NCBI RefSeq assembly: GCF_003315515.1 | Contig: NZ_QNRY01000017.1 | Span: forward strand, 1 to 64,000 | Source: Brenneria salicis ATCC 15712 = DSM 30166 | GTDB lineage: Bacteria > Pseudomonadota > Gammaproteobacteria > Enterobacterales > Enterobacteriaceae | Direction: 5' to 3' | DNA: 64,000 bases | Shown: positions 1 through 9,330 of the stretch, one piece after another | Layout of the letters: each line of letters begins with the position of its first letter | Numbering within the stretch: position 1 is the first letter of the stretch | Notes under the pieces: model-generated | The model's database searches: none | Told to the model about the DNA's origin: nothing | What the model saw: only the letters and a program-made list of their open reading frames with translations | Translations under genes and position numbers: made by a program

Positions 1-115
1 TATCGTGGGATATTACAGCACGATCAGACCACACGACTATAACGGTGGATTACCCCCAAACGAATCGGAAAATCGATTCTGGAAAAACTCTAAACCCGTG
101 GCCAGTTTTAGTTGA
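1..115 (+). CDS. IS3-family transposase OrfB, C-terminal fragment (5' end outside window)
   Basis: The frame starting at base 2 reads 37 codons to a TGA at 113-115. It contains the run YYSTIRPHDYNGGLPP followed by a WKNSK-type tail. That is the typical C-terminus of IS3-family DDE (rve integrase) transposases, lying after the last catalytic glutamate. The catalytic residues themselves are upstream of the window. The stop lies 8 bases before the apparent IS end, as usual for IS3 orfB. The frame is clear; the exact subgroup is not determined. Confidence 0.7.
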   Translation, partial: IVGYYSTIRPHDYNGGLPPNESENRFWKNSKPVASFS

Positions 116-123
116 CCACTACA
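1..123 (+). mobile_element. 3' end of an IS3-family insertion sequence
   Basis: Only the last 123 bases of the element lie in the window. They hold the end of a transposase frame (stop at 113-115) followed directly by a terminus ending CCACTACA at 116-123. The terminal CA fits the TG...CA ends of IS3-family elements. From 124 the sequence becomes recognisable hspQ coding sequence, so the junction is sharp. The left end and the target duplication are outside the window, so the exact IS cannot be named. Family assignment rests on the transposase C-terminus and the terminus, with moderate confidence. Confidence 0.7.
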
Positions 124-373
124 AGGTGTCGTTGTTGATATCGATCCTGAATATTCATTGGAGTCCCCCACGTGGGAGGAGATCAATGCTCATGACACAC
201 TGCGTACCGCCCCCTGGTATCACGTAGTGATGGAAGATGATAACGGGAAGCCGATTCATACTTATCTGGCAGAGGCTCAGTTGATGCAGGAAGAAGCTAA
301 CCCGAATGTCCATCCTTCGTTAAATGAGCTAGCAGAAGTGATTCAGCGCAAAGTCCCACAACTTCGTCACTAA
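124..373 (+). pseudogene. hspQ: hspQ, 5'-truncated by IS insertion
   Basis: From base 125 an open frame reads [13 protein letters not shown] and continues through [15 protein letters not shown] and HTYLAEAQL to a TAA at 371-373. These are signature stretches of HspQ (YccV-like domain), the heat-shock-induced hemimethylated-DNA-binding/Lon-specificity factor. About 82 codons remain of a protein normally near 105, so roughly the first 23 codons and the native promoter are missing. The sequence before 124 is IS DNA and runs into a stop at 113-115. An internal TTG at 158 could theoretically start translation but would omit the conserved N-terminus. I infer loss of function. Confidence 0.8.
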
Positions 374-454
374 GTTGAGTTCGGCTGAGAGACGCCATCC
401 ATTAACGACCATTCGCAGCGTTTACCGGTACAAATAACCAAACCGGTAAACGAC

Positions 455-877
455 TCATGGCTTTTTCTCTAATCTTAAACGCGGAATTTCAATTTTTGGG
501 CATCGATCCATCACCACCGCCAATCCTGCCTCTCTTGCCAGAATAGCCGCCGGTTCATTAATGACGCCGATCTGTAACCATAGAACTTGTGCACCGATGG
601 CTATTGCCTGCTGAGCAATTTCATAAGCCGCCTCCGGTTGACGGAATAAATCAACCATATCAATGCGTTGCGGGATATCTTTCAGGCTGGCATAAACCTG
701 TTGTCCCAGTAGCTCTTGTCCAGCCAACTTTGGACTGACCGGTATAACGTCATAACCCTGCTCAAGCAAGTACGCCATCACACCATAACTTGGGCGAGTT
801 GTCTTCTCGCTGGCACCGACAAGTGCAATGGTTTTTACCGTTTTTAGTACAGTTTCGATTTCGTGATCTTTGATCAT
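455..877 (-). CDS. yccU: CoA-binding protein YccU
   Basis: 140-residue protein of the CoA_binding (Rossmann-like) family. The glycine-rich turn VGASEKTTRPSYG lies near residues 20-32, followed by LLEQGYDVIPVSP. Both are hallmarks of the succinyl-CoA synthetase-like nucleotide/CoA-binding fold. I chose the ATG at 875-877, which is preceded by a good GAGGCAGG ribosome site, over an upstream in-frame start that would add 31 unrelated residues. It lies between hspQ and mgsA as in E. coli, but yccT, normally its neighbour, is missing. The biological role is not established; CoA or acyl-CoA binding is inferred from the fold. Confidence 0.9.
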   Translation of the reverse strand: MIKDHEIETVLKTVKTIALVGASEKTTRPSYGVMAYLLEQGYDVIPVSPKLAGQELLGQQVYASLKDIPQRIDMVDLFRQPEAAYEIAQQAIAIGAQVLWLQIGVINEPAAILAREAGLAVVMDRCPKIEIPRLRLEKKP

Positions 878-1093
878 GACCTGCCTCTCTTTATATCGCG
901 TTTTAGCACATCGTATTTTAGCGTAAGCGACAATGATCACATGGCACCATTGCGGCGATTTTCCATGCACTCATGTTAGATTTTTGACGACGGTTCGCAT
1001 TTTTCCCTTTTTATCGCTTTGCACTGAAACCCTGTTTCCGTAATCTGTTGGCACAATCCATTAGCTTTAGCATACCGACTGAAGGATTTAACC

Positions 1094-1552
1094 ATGGAGT
1101 TCACCACCCGCACCATTGCCTCACACAAACATATCGCTTTGGTTGCCCACGATCATTGTAAACAAGCTCTTCTTGAGTGGGTTACGACCAACATGACGCA
1201 ACTAGCCGACCATAAGCTTTATGCTACAGGAACCACCGGTAATTTGATTCAGTTACATACCGGGCTGCCCGTGAAAAGTATGCTGAGTGGCCCAATGGGA
1301 GGAGACCAGCAGGTTGGTGCCCTGATCTCCGAGGGCAAAATTGATATGATGATTTTCTTTTGGGACCCACTCAATGCCGTCCCTCACGATCCAGACGTCA
1401 AGGCGCTGCTGAGATTGGCCACCGTCTGGAATATCCCGGTCGCCACCAATCGCTCAACTGCCGATTTTATGATCAACTCAGAACTGTTTAGAAATCCGGT
1501 ACAAATTTCTATCCCTGATTATCAGCGTTATTTGCAGGATCGCTTGAAATAA
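1094..1552 (+). CDS. mgsA: Methylglyoxal synthase
   Basis: Cytoplasmic 152-residue enzyme converting dihydroxyacetone phosphate to methylglyoxal and phosphate. This is a bypass of lower glycolysis when phosphate is limiting. The length equals the E. coli enzyme. The catalytic set is present: His19 in VAHDHCKQ, Asp71 in [10 protein letters not shown], and His98/Asp101 in [12 protein letters not shown]. The phosphate-binding YATGTTGN loop is also there. It has its own promoter region (878-1093 is non-coding) and is followed by a strong terminator at 1568-1593, so it is probably monocistronic. Convergent with helD. Confidence 0.97.
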   Translation: MEFTTRTIASHKHIALVAHDHCKQALLEWVTTNMTQLADHKLYATGTTGNLIQLHTGLPVKSMLSGPMGGDQQVGALISEGKIDMMIFFWDPLNAVPHDPDVKALLRLATVWNIPVATNRSTADFMINSELFRNPVQISIPDYQRYLQDRLK

Positions 1553-1567
1553 CACCCCGATGTGAAG

Positions 1568-1593
1568 GCCGACAAGACCAAGTCGGCTTTTTT
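1568..1593 (+). terminator. Rho-independent terminator of mgsA
   Basis: Inverted repeat GCCGAC (1568-1573) / GTCGGC (1582-1587) with an 8-base loop is followed by six T residues at 1588-1593, 16 bases after the mgsA stop. It ends just before the helD stop codon on the other strand. Confidence 0.85.
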
Positions 1594-1600
1594 CATCGGT

Positions 1601-3658
1601 TTATCCCGGTTTTCGCTGTATCGGCACACCCAACTGGTGAAGCTGTGAAATAAATACTGATGGATTTTTTGGATCCTGTAATAACCAAACCCGATTCCTG
1701 GCTCTGGTCAACGCGACATAGAGTAAACGCCGCTCTTCAGCATCCGGGAAATCCTCTGCTTCAGGCAACAATACCGCTTCAAGCACCGATTCCCGCGCCG
1801 GTGCGGGAAAACCGTCTTTACCATCATGCATACCCATAATAATCACATACTCAGCCTGTTGACCTTTACTGGCATGCACAGTCATAAAGTCGATAGACAA
1901 ATTCGGCCATTTTGTCGCGGCTTTCTGCAATATATCGGGCCGCAAATGGTGATATCGCGCCAATATCAAAATACGCTCATCTGGTTTCACAAAGCCGCTT
2001 AATTTATCCAGCAAGGCCTCCAGTTGCTCAAGCGGCAAGATGGTTACCGCTTTTTTATCTCCTTTGGTAAGGCTGTTCAGCGGCTTTTTGAGTTGATGAG
2101 GATTCTGCTGAATAAACTGATTCGCCACTTCACCGATGCGTTCATTAAAGCGATAGGTAGTGTCCAGTGCGCACTGCTCGCTAATGCCGAAATTTTGCTC
2201 GAACGCCGTTGTCAGCGTCAGCTCGGCCCCGCTGAAACGGTAGATGGCCTGCCAGTCATCACCGACGGCAAACAGACTGGTTCTGCTGTTCTGGCGCCGT
2301 AATGCCGCCAGCAGGCGGGCTCGCTGAGGGGAAATGTCCTGAAACTCATCAACCAGAATATGTTTCCACGGGCTGACAAAGCGGCCTCTATCCAATAGAT
2401 TAACAGCCTGGTGAATCAAACCGGAAAAATCGACGGCATTTTCATCTTTTAACGCTTTTTTCCAGGCTTTTAACAACGGCGCCATCAGCCGGACCCGCTG
2501 TTGAAACAATGGCCGAATGTCGTCTGAAGCCTGTTCAATCATTTCAGCCTGACTGCCGCCATGCATGCGCATCAATCCCAGCCAGCGCTCCAGGCGCCCC
2601 GCAAGCCGTTCAGTCAATGCGCGATCATGCCAGAAATCACCGTCGGGCAGTTCCCACGCCAGTTCTTCCGTGAGCCATTGCCTCCAGCCCTTCGCCTGTG
2701 TTTTTTTCTCCGTACACTGTTGTTGCCAGTTTTTTATCAGCAACTCACGCCGCTTTTTACTGTCGCTTTCCAGTTGACTGATCATCGGTGCTTTACGGCT
2801 GTTCTGCTGGATAATATGCAACGCCAGCGCATGGAAGGTTTTGGCTTGAATCTCTTCCGTATGCAAACGTGACTGAATACGTTCATTCATTTCTTCCGCG
2901 GCTTTGCGGCCAAATGCCAACAGCAAAATTTGATCGGGCGTTGCTTCCCCACGATGCAGCAACCAGGCGGCACGAGCGACCAGCACGGAGGTTTTGCCAC
3001 TACCGGCGCCAGCAAGCACCAACACGGCCTCTTCACCATTGATGACCGCCATACTCTGGGCGCGATTCAACGGCGTGGTTTCCACAGACTGGAAGAATGC
3101 CTGTTGCTCCACCAGCACTCGCGCCATCCACGCCTGATTACATTTCGTCCGCTCCTGGCTCCCGTGATCCAACCATTGCAGGCAAAGCTGGTAGTTATCG
3201 CGACAATCATCAAATTCGTCCAACCGGACGACGGGAAGCGGCAACGCGGCAAACGTGCTGTGAATATCTTCCTGTAAACGGGCAAGCGCCTTGCGGCTGA
3301 ACCAGGCATCCTGCCGGGCCAGCACATGAATATCATGCGCCTGCTTTTGCAGCACGCCTGCGCTTACCTGGCTCATTTCCCTGCTCCAGTCTTGCCAGGA
3401 TTTCAATAAATAACGATAGAACGCCTGTGTTTCCTGCCACTCCGTTCCGTGCAATCGCACTACTTTATGCTCGGGCAGTTCAAACTCCAGTTCTCCCCAT
3501 ACCAACCCGCGTTTACAGTGAATGTTAATAAGTTGATTGAAAGGGATAATGTATTCATGCCTGTCACCACTCACCTCGACGCCGGCATTAAGCAGCCGCA
3601 CCCGGTTATAAGGGTGCTGCGCCAAATGTTTACCTAAAGAGGTAGATTTAAGTTCCAT
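1601..3658 (-). CDS. helD: DNA helicase IV
   Basis: 685-residue UvrD/Rep-type SF1 3'-5' helicase. An N-terminal HelD-specific region (about 1-195) precedes the motor. Walker A LAGAGSGKT lies at about residues 215-223, Walker B appears as ILVDEFQDISPQ near 430, a GDDWQAIYRFSGA motif III and the C-terminal LLYVALTRAR motif VI follow. All helicase motifs are intact. The ATG at 3656-3658 gives the conserved MELKSTSLGK N-terminus; the longer frame from 3700 adds 14 non-conserved residues. Involved in recombination and repair. Neighbours mgsA and yccF are as in E. coli. Confidence 0.96.
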   Translation of the reverse strand: MELKSTSLGKHLAQHPYNRVRLLNAGVEVSGDRHEYIIPFNQLINIHCKRGLVWGELEFELPEHKVVRLHGTEWQETQAFYRYLLKSWQDWSREMSQVSAGVLQKQAHDIHVLARQDAWFSRKALARLQEDIHSTFAALPLPVVRLDEFDDCRDNYQLCLQWLDHGSQERTKCNQAWMARVLVEQQAFFQSVETTPLNRAQSMAVINGEEAVLVLAGAGSGKTSVLVARAAWLLHRGEATPDQILLLAFGRKAAEEMNERIQSRLHTEEIQAKTFHALALHIIQQNSRKAPMISQLESDSKKRRELLIKNWQQQCTEKKTQAKGWRQWLTEELAWELPDGDFWHDRALTERLAGRLERWLGLMRMHGGSQAEMIEQASDDIRPLFQQRVRLMAPLLKAWKKALKDENAVDFSGLIHQAVNLLDRGRFVSPWKHILVDEFQDISPQRARLLAALRRQNSRTSLFAVGDDWQAIYRFSGAELTLTTAFEQNFGISEQCALDTTYRFNERIGEVANQFIQQNPHQLKKPLNSLTKGDKKAVTILPLEQLEALLDKLSGFVKPDERILILARYHHLRPDILQKAATKWPNLSIDFMTVHASKGQQAEYVIIMGMHDGKDGFPAPARESVLEAVLLPEAEDFPDAEERRLLYVALTRARNRVWLLQDPKNPSVFISQLHQLGVPIQRKPG

Positions 3659-3825
3659 TATGTTTGCGCCATGAAATTGTGAGATGTTGCTCGCTATCAC
3701 CGTAGTCTACCTGTTATCGGTATTTACGCTCTACCCTTAAAAACAGGTTAGGATATCCTGACACTTGATGTGATAATTCTTTTATCATCATAGGCTTTGG
3801 TTACCCTGGAAATACAGGAGAGATT

Positions 3826-4272
3826 ATGCGCACGGTATTGAACATTTTAAATTTCGTACTGGGAGGTTTTTTCACCACACTGTGTTGGCTGCTAGCGACT
3901 GTGGTGAGTGTTCTGTTGATCTTTACGCTGCCGCTGAGCCGCTCGTGCTGGGAAATCACTAAACTATCATTGCTGCCGTACGGCAATGAAGCCATTCACA
4001 TCAACGAATTGCGCCCGGAAGAGAAAAACCCGGTTCTGAATGCGGGCGGTTCGTTGCTGAACATTTTCTGGTTTATTTTCTTTGGCTGGTGGCTGAGTCT
4101 GTCACATATCGTTACGGGCATTACGCAATGTATCACTATCATTGGCATTCCTGTGGGCATCGCCAATTTTAAAATCGCCGCCATCGCGCTATGGCCCGTT
4201 GGACGTCGCGTGGTGTCCGTTGAAGTAGCGCAGGCGGCGCGTGAAGAAAACGCGCGGCGCCAGTTTCGTTAA
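3826..4272 (+). CDS. yccF: Inner-membrane protein YccF
   Basis: 148-residue YccF/DUF307 membrane protein. Two hydrophobic blocks are visible, one near residues 10-38 and one near 70-115, with the conserved stretch GIPVGIANFKIAAIALWPVGR. A GGAGA ribosome site lies just before the ATG. It is followed after only 20 bases by yccS, so the two probably form an operon, as in E. coli. The function is unknown; the conserved pairing with the FUSC-family protein YccS suggests a joint role in the envelope, which is an inference only. Confidence 0.92.
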   Translation: MRTVLNILNFVLGGFFTTLCWLLATVVSVLLIFTLPLSRSCWEITKLSLLPYGNEAIHINELRPEEKNPVLNAGGSLLNIFWFIFFGWWLSLSHIVTGITQCITIIGIPVGIANFKIAAIALWPVGRRVVSVEVAQAAREENARRQFR

Positions 4273-4292
4273 TCGCACCAGAGGATAGACCG

Positions 4293-6437
4293 TTGCTCTC
4301 TTTTTCGTCTAGTATCCGCCGCTATACCTATAACAGCAATTGGCTATATAACATCCGCCTTTTTATCGCCTTTACCGGTGCGGCCGCCGTTCCCTGGTGG
4401 TTTGATCAACCAACCGCCACCATCCCATTAACGCTGGGCGTGGTGGCAGCGGCCCTGGCGGACCTGGACGATCGTCTGACAGGACGTCTGCGTAATCTGT
4501 TTATTACGCTGACCTGTTTTTTTATTGCCTCGGTTTCCATAGAGCTTCTCTTCCCTTACCCCTGGCTATTTGGGCTGGGGCTGGCATTATCAACCTGTGG
4601 TTTTATTTTGCTTGGGGCATTAGGGCAACGTTATGCCACCATCGCCTTTGGCGCGCTACTTATCGCGGTCTATACCATGCTGGGGATATCACTCTACAGC
4701 ACCTGGTATCAGCAACCCATTATGCTGCTGATCGGCGCTTCCTGGTATAATCTGCTTACTCTGCTTGGGCATCTGATTTTTCCTATCCGCCCCTTGCAAG
4801 ACAATCTGGCGCAGTGCTATCAACAACTGGCCCGATATCTGGACGCGAAAGCCAATTTGTTCGATCCAGATATCGAGGACGAAACCGATCAGCCGCTCAT
4901 CGACGTCACCATGGTCAACAGTCAGTTGGTCGCCACGCTTAATCAAACCAAATCATCATTACTCACCCGGCTGCGCGGAGACCGCGGTCAGCGAGGGACG
5001 CGACGGACGTTACATTATTATTTCGTGGCTCAGGACATCCATGAGCGCGCCAGTTCATCCCATGTGTACTATCCGCAACTGCGAGAAAAATTTCGCTACA
5101 GCGATCTCCTGTTCCGCTTCCAACGCCTGCTTTCCATGCTGGCCCGCGCCTGCCAGCAATTGGCGCAATCCATTTTGTTACGCCAGAAGTATCAACATGA
5201 TAGCCGGATCGAACGGGCTTTCGTGCATCTTGAGTCTGCGGTTAAGCGCGCCTCGGAAAGCCAAAGTACCGATACATCGCAAATAAAGGCTTTGCAGTAC
5301 CTACTGAACAATCTACGGGCGATTGATGCACAGCTTTCAACGATTGAATCAGAACAGGCGATCGAACAGGAAAATAATCCTGACAATACCTTGGCGGATG
5401 ACAAAATCACCGGCTGGAGCGATATTCGTTTGAGGATCAGCCGCCATCTGACACCACAGTCAGCACTGTTTCGTCATGCCATCCGCATGTCGGTGTTACT
5501 CTGTAGCGGTTATGCGTTTATCCAGGTCACCGGTATGGAGCATGGTTACTGGATCCTGCTGACCAGCCTGTTTGTCTGCCAACCTAACTACAATGCGACA
5601 CGGCGCAGGCTGGCGTTGAGAATCATCGGTACTTTGACAGGTATTCTGCTCGGCTTGCCCATTTTGTACTTTGTGCCTTCGCTGGAGGGACAACTGATCT
5701 TGATCGTTATCAGTGGCGTGCTGTTTTTTGCCTTCCGAAACGTACAATATGCACATGCCACCATGTTTATTACCCTGTTGGTGTTGTTGTGTTTTAACCT
5801 GTTGGGTGAAGGATTTGAAGTCGCCGCGCCGCGTGTCATCGATACGTTGCTGGGCTGCGCCATTGCCTGGGCAGCGGTCAGTTTTATCTGGCCGGATTGG
5901 TGTTTTCGCGGGCTTCCTGCGGTTATCTATAAAACGCTGGTTGCTAATGGCCGCTATCTTAATGCCATTATGCTGCAATACCGTGAGGGGAAAGATAATA
6001 GCCTGGACTACCGTATTACGCGCCGAGATGCCCACAACTGTGATGCAGAATTAGCCTCGGTGGTTTCCAATATGTCATCAGAACCCCACGCCATCAGAAA
6101 CAAATTGGATAGCGCTTTTCGCTTTATGTGTCTGAATCATACGTTACTGAGTTATATCTCTACGCTGGGCGCGCACCGGGAAAAAATCACCTCTCCTGAA
6201 ATTCTACAATTACTGGATGATGTGGTTCGCTATGTGGATGACGCATTGCATCATGATGAGATAGAGATTCCGCGCATAAACCAGGGATTGAATGCCATGA
6301 TGAGCCGCATCCAATCCCTGTCCGCAGAACCTGGTAGTAAAGAATTATTGATTCTTCAACAGGTTGGGCTACTTATTGAACTATTACCCGAACTTACTCA
6401 ACTAAAAAACAGCATGGTTGATTTGCAAAATAGTTAG
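4293..6437 (+). CDS. yccS: FUSC-family inner-membrane protein YccS
   Basis: 714-residue protein of the FUSC/aromatic-acid-exporter-like family. It has two similar membrane halves (about residues 10-160 and 390-530), each followed by a soluble helical region. Matches to YccS include DLDDRLTGRLRN, GERGQ-like RLRGDRGQRGTRRTLHYYF and FVCQPNYNATRRRL. The start is a TTG at 4293 preceded by GAGGATAG; no better ATG is available upstream. Probably cotranscribed with yccF. An export role is inferred from the family; the substrate is unknown. Confidence 0.92.
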   Translation: MLSFSSSIRRYTYNSNWLYNIRLFIAFTGAAAVPWWFDQPTATIPLTLGVVAAALADLDDRLTGRLRNLFITLTCFFIASVSIELLFPYPWLFGLGLALSTCGFILLGALGQRYATIAFGALLIAVYTMLGISLYSTWYQQPIMLLIGASWYNLLTLLGHLIFPIRPLQDNLAQCYQQLARYLDAKANLFDPDIEDETDQPLIDVTMVNSQLVATLNQTKSSLLTRLRGDRGQRGTRRTLHYYFVAQDIHERASSSHVYYPQLREKFRYSDLLFRFQRLLSMLARACQQLAQSILLRQKYQHDSRIERAFVHLESAVKRASESQSTDTSQIKALQYLLNNLRAIDAQLSTIESEQAIEQENNPDNTLADDKITGWSDIRLRISRHLTPQSALFRHAIRMSVLLCSGYAFIQVTGMEHGYWILLTSLFVCQPNYNATRRRLALRIIGTLTGILLGLPILYFVPSLEGQLILIVISGVLFFAFRNVQYAHATMFITLLVLLCFNLLGEGFEVAAPRVIDTLLGCAIAWAAVSFIWPDWCFRGLPAVIYKTLVANGRYLNAIMLQYREGKDNSLDYRITRRDAHNCDAELASVVSNMSSEPHAIRNKLDSAFRFMCLNHTLLSYISTLGAHREKITSPEILQLLDDVVRYVDDALHHDEIEIPRINQGLNAMMSRIQSLSAEPGSKELLILQQVGLLIELLPELTQLKNSMVDLQNS

Positions 6438-6455
6438 CATAAAAATGCCACTTGC

Positions 6456-7082
6456 TCAGTGCTTATGCCCTTTCAAAAAAGACTCGGCATTGCGCTCATA
6501 CCATTCGAGTAATTCATTACGTATCCTGTTCGGGAGAGCGGCCTGATGCGTACCACATATCGTCCCGGCCAGCGCCAGGAGTATATTTACGCTGAGATTG
6601 GCGCTGACAGCACGCAGTTTCAGATAACTTGTTTTGGCGCCGCACTGCTGTAGTTCATCAACATTCCTGATGCCGGCCTTCCATAGTAAGCGCTCAAGAT
6701 CGTGGTTCAAATTAGGTAAATCCTTTAAACGTCCACTGCTGTTTTTAGCGGCTTTATCATACTGGGCGCCTGCCAGCGACATTCTGGCAAACTGCAAAAG
6801 TTGCAAATGATTTTTCCAGAGCGATTCATCAACCAGATAGTAATTCAGCGGAATGGGTATGCCGCGCTTGGTATACACAAGATGCGGCATATTGCGTTCA
6901 TGGAAAAGTGCTATATCTTTTTCACTGGCTCGCAGGTAAAGCTCACCTGCCAACACAACCCCAAAGATTATTTTGTTTGCTGCAATGCTGTAGCCACCAA
7001 ACTGAGAACGGGAAGTTATATCTCCTAAAGACGCAAAATAACGCTTAGATTGCAAAATCCTTTTTTCGCATAAATGTTTCAT
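6456..7082 (-). CDS. sxy: Competence regulator Sxy/TfoX
   Basis: 208-residue Sxy (TfoX) with the N-terminal TfoX domain (FGGYSIAANKIIFGVVLAGELYLR near residues 28-51) and the C-terminal helix-hairpin-helix-like domain (LPNLNHDLERLLWKAGI near 122-138). In gamma-proteobacteria Sxy acts with CRP at CRP-S promoters of DNA-uptake genes. The gene ends 18 bases after yccS, converging with it, and diverges from sulA across 222 bases. Length and domain order are normal. Confidence 0.93.
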   Translation of the reverse strand: MKHLCEKRILQSKRYFASLGDITSRSQFGGYSIAANKIIFGVVLAGELYLRASEKDIALFHERNMPHLVYTKRGIPIPLNYYLVDESLWKNHLQLLQFARMSLAGAQYDKAAKNSSGRLKDLPNLNHDLERLLWKAGIRNVDELQQCGAKTSYLKLRAVSANLSVNILLALAGTICGTHQAALPNRIRNELLEWYERNAESFLKGHKH

Positions 7083-7263
7083 TACTGTAACCCTTAGTAT
7101 TGAAATAACCTATCCCTGCTAAATTGTAATATCAATAACAGGAACAAGTAATTAAACACAGGGTACACGTGGCTTCAAACACAAAATGAACTTGCCGGGT
7201 ATTGCATTTGGAATATGCGAAGCGCTTTGAAAAAATCAGGTTGATTTTCATTCACGTCGCAGT

Positions 7264-7283
7264 TACTGTATATGCATACAGTA
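7264..7283 (+). promoter_or_regulatory. LexA box (SOS operator) of sulA
   Basis: The 20-base site is an almost perfect match to the E. coli consensus TACTGTATATATATACAGTA, with CTGT and ACAG arms at 7266-7269 and 7278-7281 and one change in the core. It lies 21 bases before the sulA ATG at 7305, covering the promoter, so LexA should repress sulA tightly and SOS induction should release it. Confidence 0.93.
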
Positions 7284-7304
7284 ACACTATGGGTAGAACT
7301 CATT

Positions 7305-7811
7305 ATGCGTACTCAACCACTCAGCGTTTACAAAGCACAACAATCAAGGCCTGCGAATAACCCTCGCTCTGCGGACTCATCTGCATTCTGTGGGGGAATA
7401 ATCAGCGAAATCGTTTACAACGCCGAACAGCCAATCGTTACGCATTTGTTACTACCTTTGTTACGGCAGTTAGGCGCACAGTCACGTTGGCTACTTTGGC
7501 TATCCCCACAACAAAAACTGAGTCATCCCTGGTTACAACAATCGGGGTTGCCGCTGGATAAAATCGTTCAATTGCACCATATCAGTCCTATACTGACGGT
7601 AAATGCAATGGAAAAAGCGTTGCTGACAGGCAATTATAGCGCCGTACTATGCTGGTTAGCAGATGATTTGACAGAAGAAGAAAGGGTCAGGTTGCGTCAG
7701 GCGGCACAAGTTGGCGATACATATGGCTTCATTATGCGACCGGAAAACACTAATTGCGGGCCCTATAGACTCTTTCCAAGCCTAAAAATTCACTCAACAT
7801 TGTATCATTAA
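7305..7811 (+). CDS. sulA: SOS cell-division inhibitor SulA
   Basis: 168-residue SulA, which binds FtsZ and blocks septation during the SOS response until degraded by Lon. The ATG at 7305 gives the conserved start MRTQPLSVYK; a longer in-frame start at 7272 lies inside the LexA box and is not credible. The central RWLLWLSPQQKLSHPWLQQSGLP region matches the FtsZ-binding core. The C-terminal HSTLYH resembles the tail recognised by Lon in E. coli SulA (…HY). It sits immediately upstream of ompA, as in E. coli. Confidence 0.94.
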   Translation: MRTQPLSVYKAQQSRPANNPRSADSSAFCGGIISEIVYNAEQPIVTHLLLPLLRQLGAQSRWLLWLSPQQKLSHPWLQQSGLPLDKIVQLHHISPILTVNAMEKALLTGNYSAVLCWLADDLTEEERVRLRQAAQVGDTYGFIMRPENTNCGPYRLFPSLKIHSTLYH

Positions 7812-8178
7812 GTAAATTAAGAATTTTCTCAGTCATTTTCAGGGATAGATGCCATTTATCCCGGCACAGCCTTATTCCAGCGGCTTTGGCACGGATTAAA
7901 CAAAACAAAAAATTCATATTATCTGTCAAAATCATCTACTATTTGTTAGCAAGTGTGAATGAATTGCTCGTTTTTACATGATGCGAATCACATCATACTT
8001 GTAACTTTTCCATCACGTTGTAGACTTTAACTCGCTGGAGATGCTCTTTTATAACGTCAGTTGACTGACATTGAGTCATAAAATAAGAGCAAAAAATTCC
8101 CATTAAAAAATTTTAACCAAAGGTCAATTAGCTTAACCGAGTTAATAACCGATTTGGATGATAAATGAGGCGTACAAA
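7812..8178 (+). promoter_or_regulatory. ompA promoter and long 5' leader
   Basis: This 367-base gap has no gene. A block at 7997-8030 closely matches the E. coli ompA promoter: TTGTAA at 7999-8004, a 16-base spacer and TAGACT at 8021-8026. Transcription would start near 8033, giving a leader of about 145 bases. A long structured leader is what stabilises ompA mRNA in E. coli and is the target of the small RNA MicA. The leader here differs considerably in sequence, so the regulatory details are inference. Confidence 0.7.
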
Positions 8179-9255
8179 ATGAAAAAAACAGCTATCGCAA
8201 TTGCAGTGGCACTGGCTGGCTTCGCTACCGCAGCGCAGGCCGCTCCGAAAGATAATACCTGGTATGTAGGTGGTAAGCTGGGTGTATCTCAATTCCACGA
8301 CACCGGTTTCTACGGAAACGGTTATGAAGGCATTAACAATAACCCTCTCAAAAGCAAATTAGGCGCAGGTGCTTTCGTTGGTTATCAGGCCAATCCTTAC
8401 CTGGGTTTTGAAATGGGCTATGATTGGCTAGGCCGTCTGAAATATGCCGGTTCCTCAACTTCAAACACTGACAGCGCAAGCTTCAAAGCACAGGGTATTC
8501 AACTGGCTGCTAAACTGAGCTACCCGGTTATGTCTGATCTGGACGTTTATACTCGTTTAGGTGGTATGGTGTGGCGTACTGACAGCCATGCTGCACAAGG
8601 CGGCTTTGACCGTAACAACGACGACACCGGCGTTTCTCCGTTGGCCGCAATTGGTGTTGAATACGCGTTCGACAGAGACTGGGCTGCCCGTGTGGATTAC
8701 CAGTGGGTCAGCAACATCGGTGACGCAGGTACAGTCGGCGCTCGTCCTGACAACCTGCTGATGAGCGTTGGCATTTCTTACCGTTTCGGTCAGGGTGACG
8801 CTTATGTCGCTCCGGCGCCAGCCCCGGCTCCAGCTCCAGTTGTTGAAACCAAACGTTTCACGCTGAAATCTGACGTTCTGTTCAACTTCAACAAAGCAAC
8901 GCTGAAACCAGAAGGCCAGCAATCTCTGGATCAACTGTATTCTCAGCTGAGCTCTATGGATCCTAAAGATGGTTCCGTTGTGGTCCTGGGCTTTACTGAC
9001 CGTTTAGGTTCAGAACAATACAACCAGGGTCTGTCTGAAAAACGCGCTCAGAGCGTGGTTGATTACCTGATCGCTAAAGGTATCCCAGCGAATAAAATCT
9101 CTGCTCGTGGTCAAGGTGAATCCAACCCGGTTACCGGTTCTACCTGTGACAACGTGAAACCGCGTGCTGCACTGATCGAGTGTCTGGCCCCGGACCGTCG
9201 CGTAGAGATTGAAGTTAAAGGCATCAAAGACGTTGTAACTCAGCCTCAGGCTTAA
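8179..9255 (+). CDS. ompA: Outer-membrane protein A
   Basis: 358-residue porin-like protein linking the outer membrane to peptidoglycan. Signal peptide [21 protein letters not shown] at 1-21, then an eight-strand beta-barrel (about 22-190). A proline/alanine linker lies near residue 215, followed by an OmpA-C peptidoglycan-binding domain containing [12 protein letters not shown] and [13 protein letters not shown]. Two cysteines in the last third ([16 protein letters not shown]) form the usual disulphide. Start chosen at the ATG that gives the intact signal peptide; an upstream in-frame ATG at 8158 is rejected. Codon use looks highly optimised, as expected for an abundant protein. Confidence 0.98.
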   Translation: MKKTAIAIAVALAGFATAAQAAPKDNTWYVGGKLGVSQFHDTGFYGNGYEGINNNPLKSKLGAGAFVGYQANPYLGFEMGYDWLGRLKYAGSSTSNTDSASFKAQGIQLAAKLSYPVMSDLDVYTRLGGMVWRTDSHAAQGGFDRNNDDTGVSPLAAIGVEYAFDRDWAARVDYQWVSNIGDAGTVGARPDNLLMSVGISYRFGQGDAYVAPAPAPAPAPVVETKRFTLKSDVLFNFNKATLKPEGQQSLDQLYSQLSSMDPKDGSVVVLGFTDRLGSEQYNQGLSEKRAQSVVDYLIAKGIPANKISARGQGESNPVTGSTCDNVKPRAALIECLAPDRRVEIEVKGIKDVVTQPQA

Positions 9256-9270
9256 GTTATTGACGAAAAA

Positions 9271-9295
9271 AACCTCGCTTCGGCGAGGTTTTTTT
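9271..9295 (+). terminator. Rho-independent terminator of ompA
   Basis: AACCTCGC/GCGAGGTT stem (9271-9278 and 9283-9290) closed by a TTCG tetraloop-type turn and followed by a T-run to 9295. It starts 15 bases after the ompA stop; the A-rich flank makes it usable for matP on the other strand as well. Confidence 0.92.
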
Positions 9296-9330
9296 GTTTA
9301 ACATCCAATGAACATCAATACGACTAAAGA

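Noticed and set aside
158-373. Functional short HspQ from the TTG at 158
   Set aside because: It would lack the conserved first third of the protein, and no ribosome site or promoter survives upstream of it.
5496-6035. 179-codon ORF antisense to yccS
   Set aside because: Lies wholly inside yccS, Gln/Arg-rich shadow translation.
8557-8934. 125-codon ORF antisense to ompA
   Set aside because: A consequence of the strongly biased codon use of ompA; no ribosome site or homology signal.
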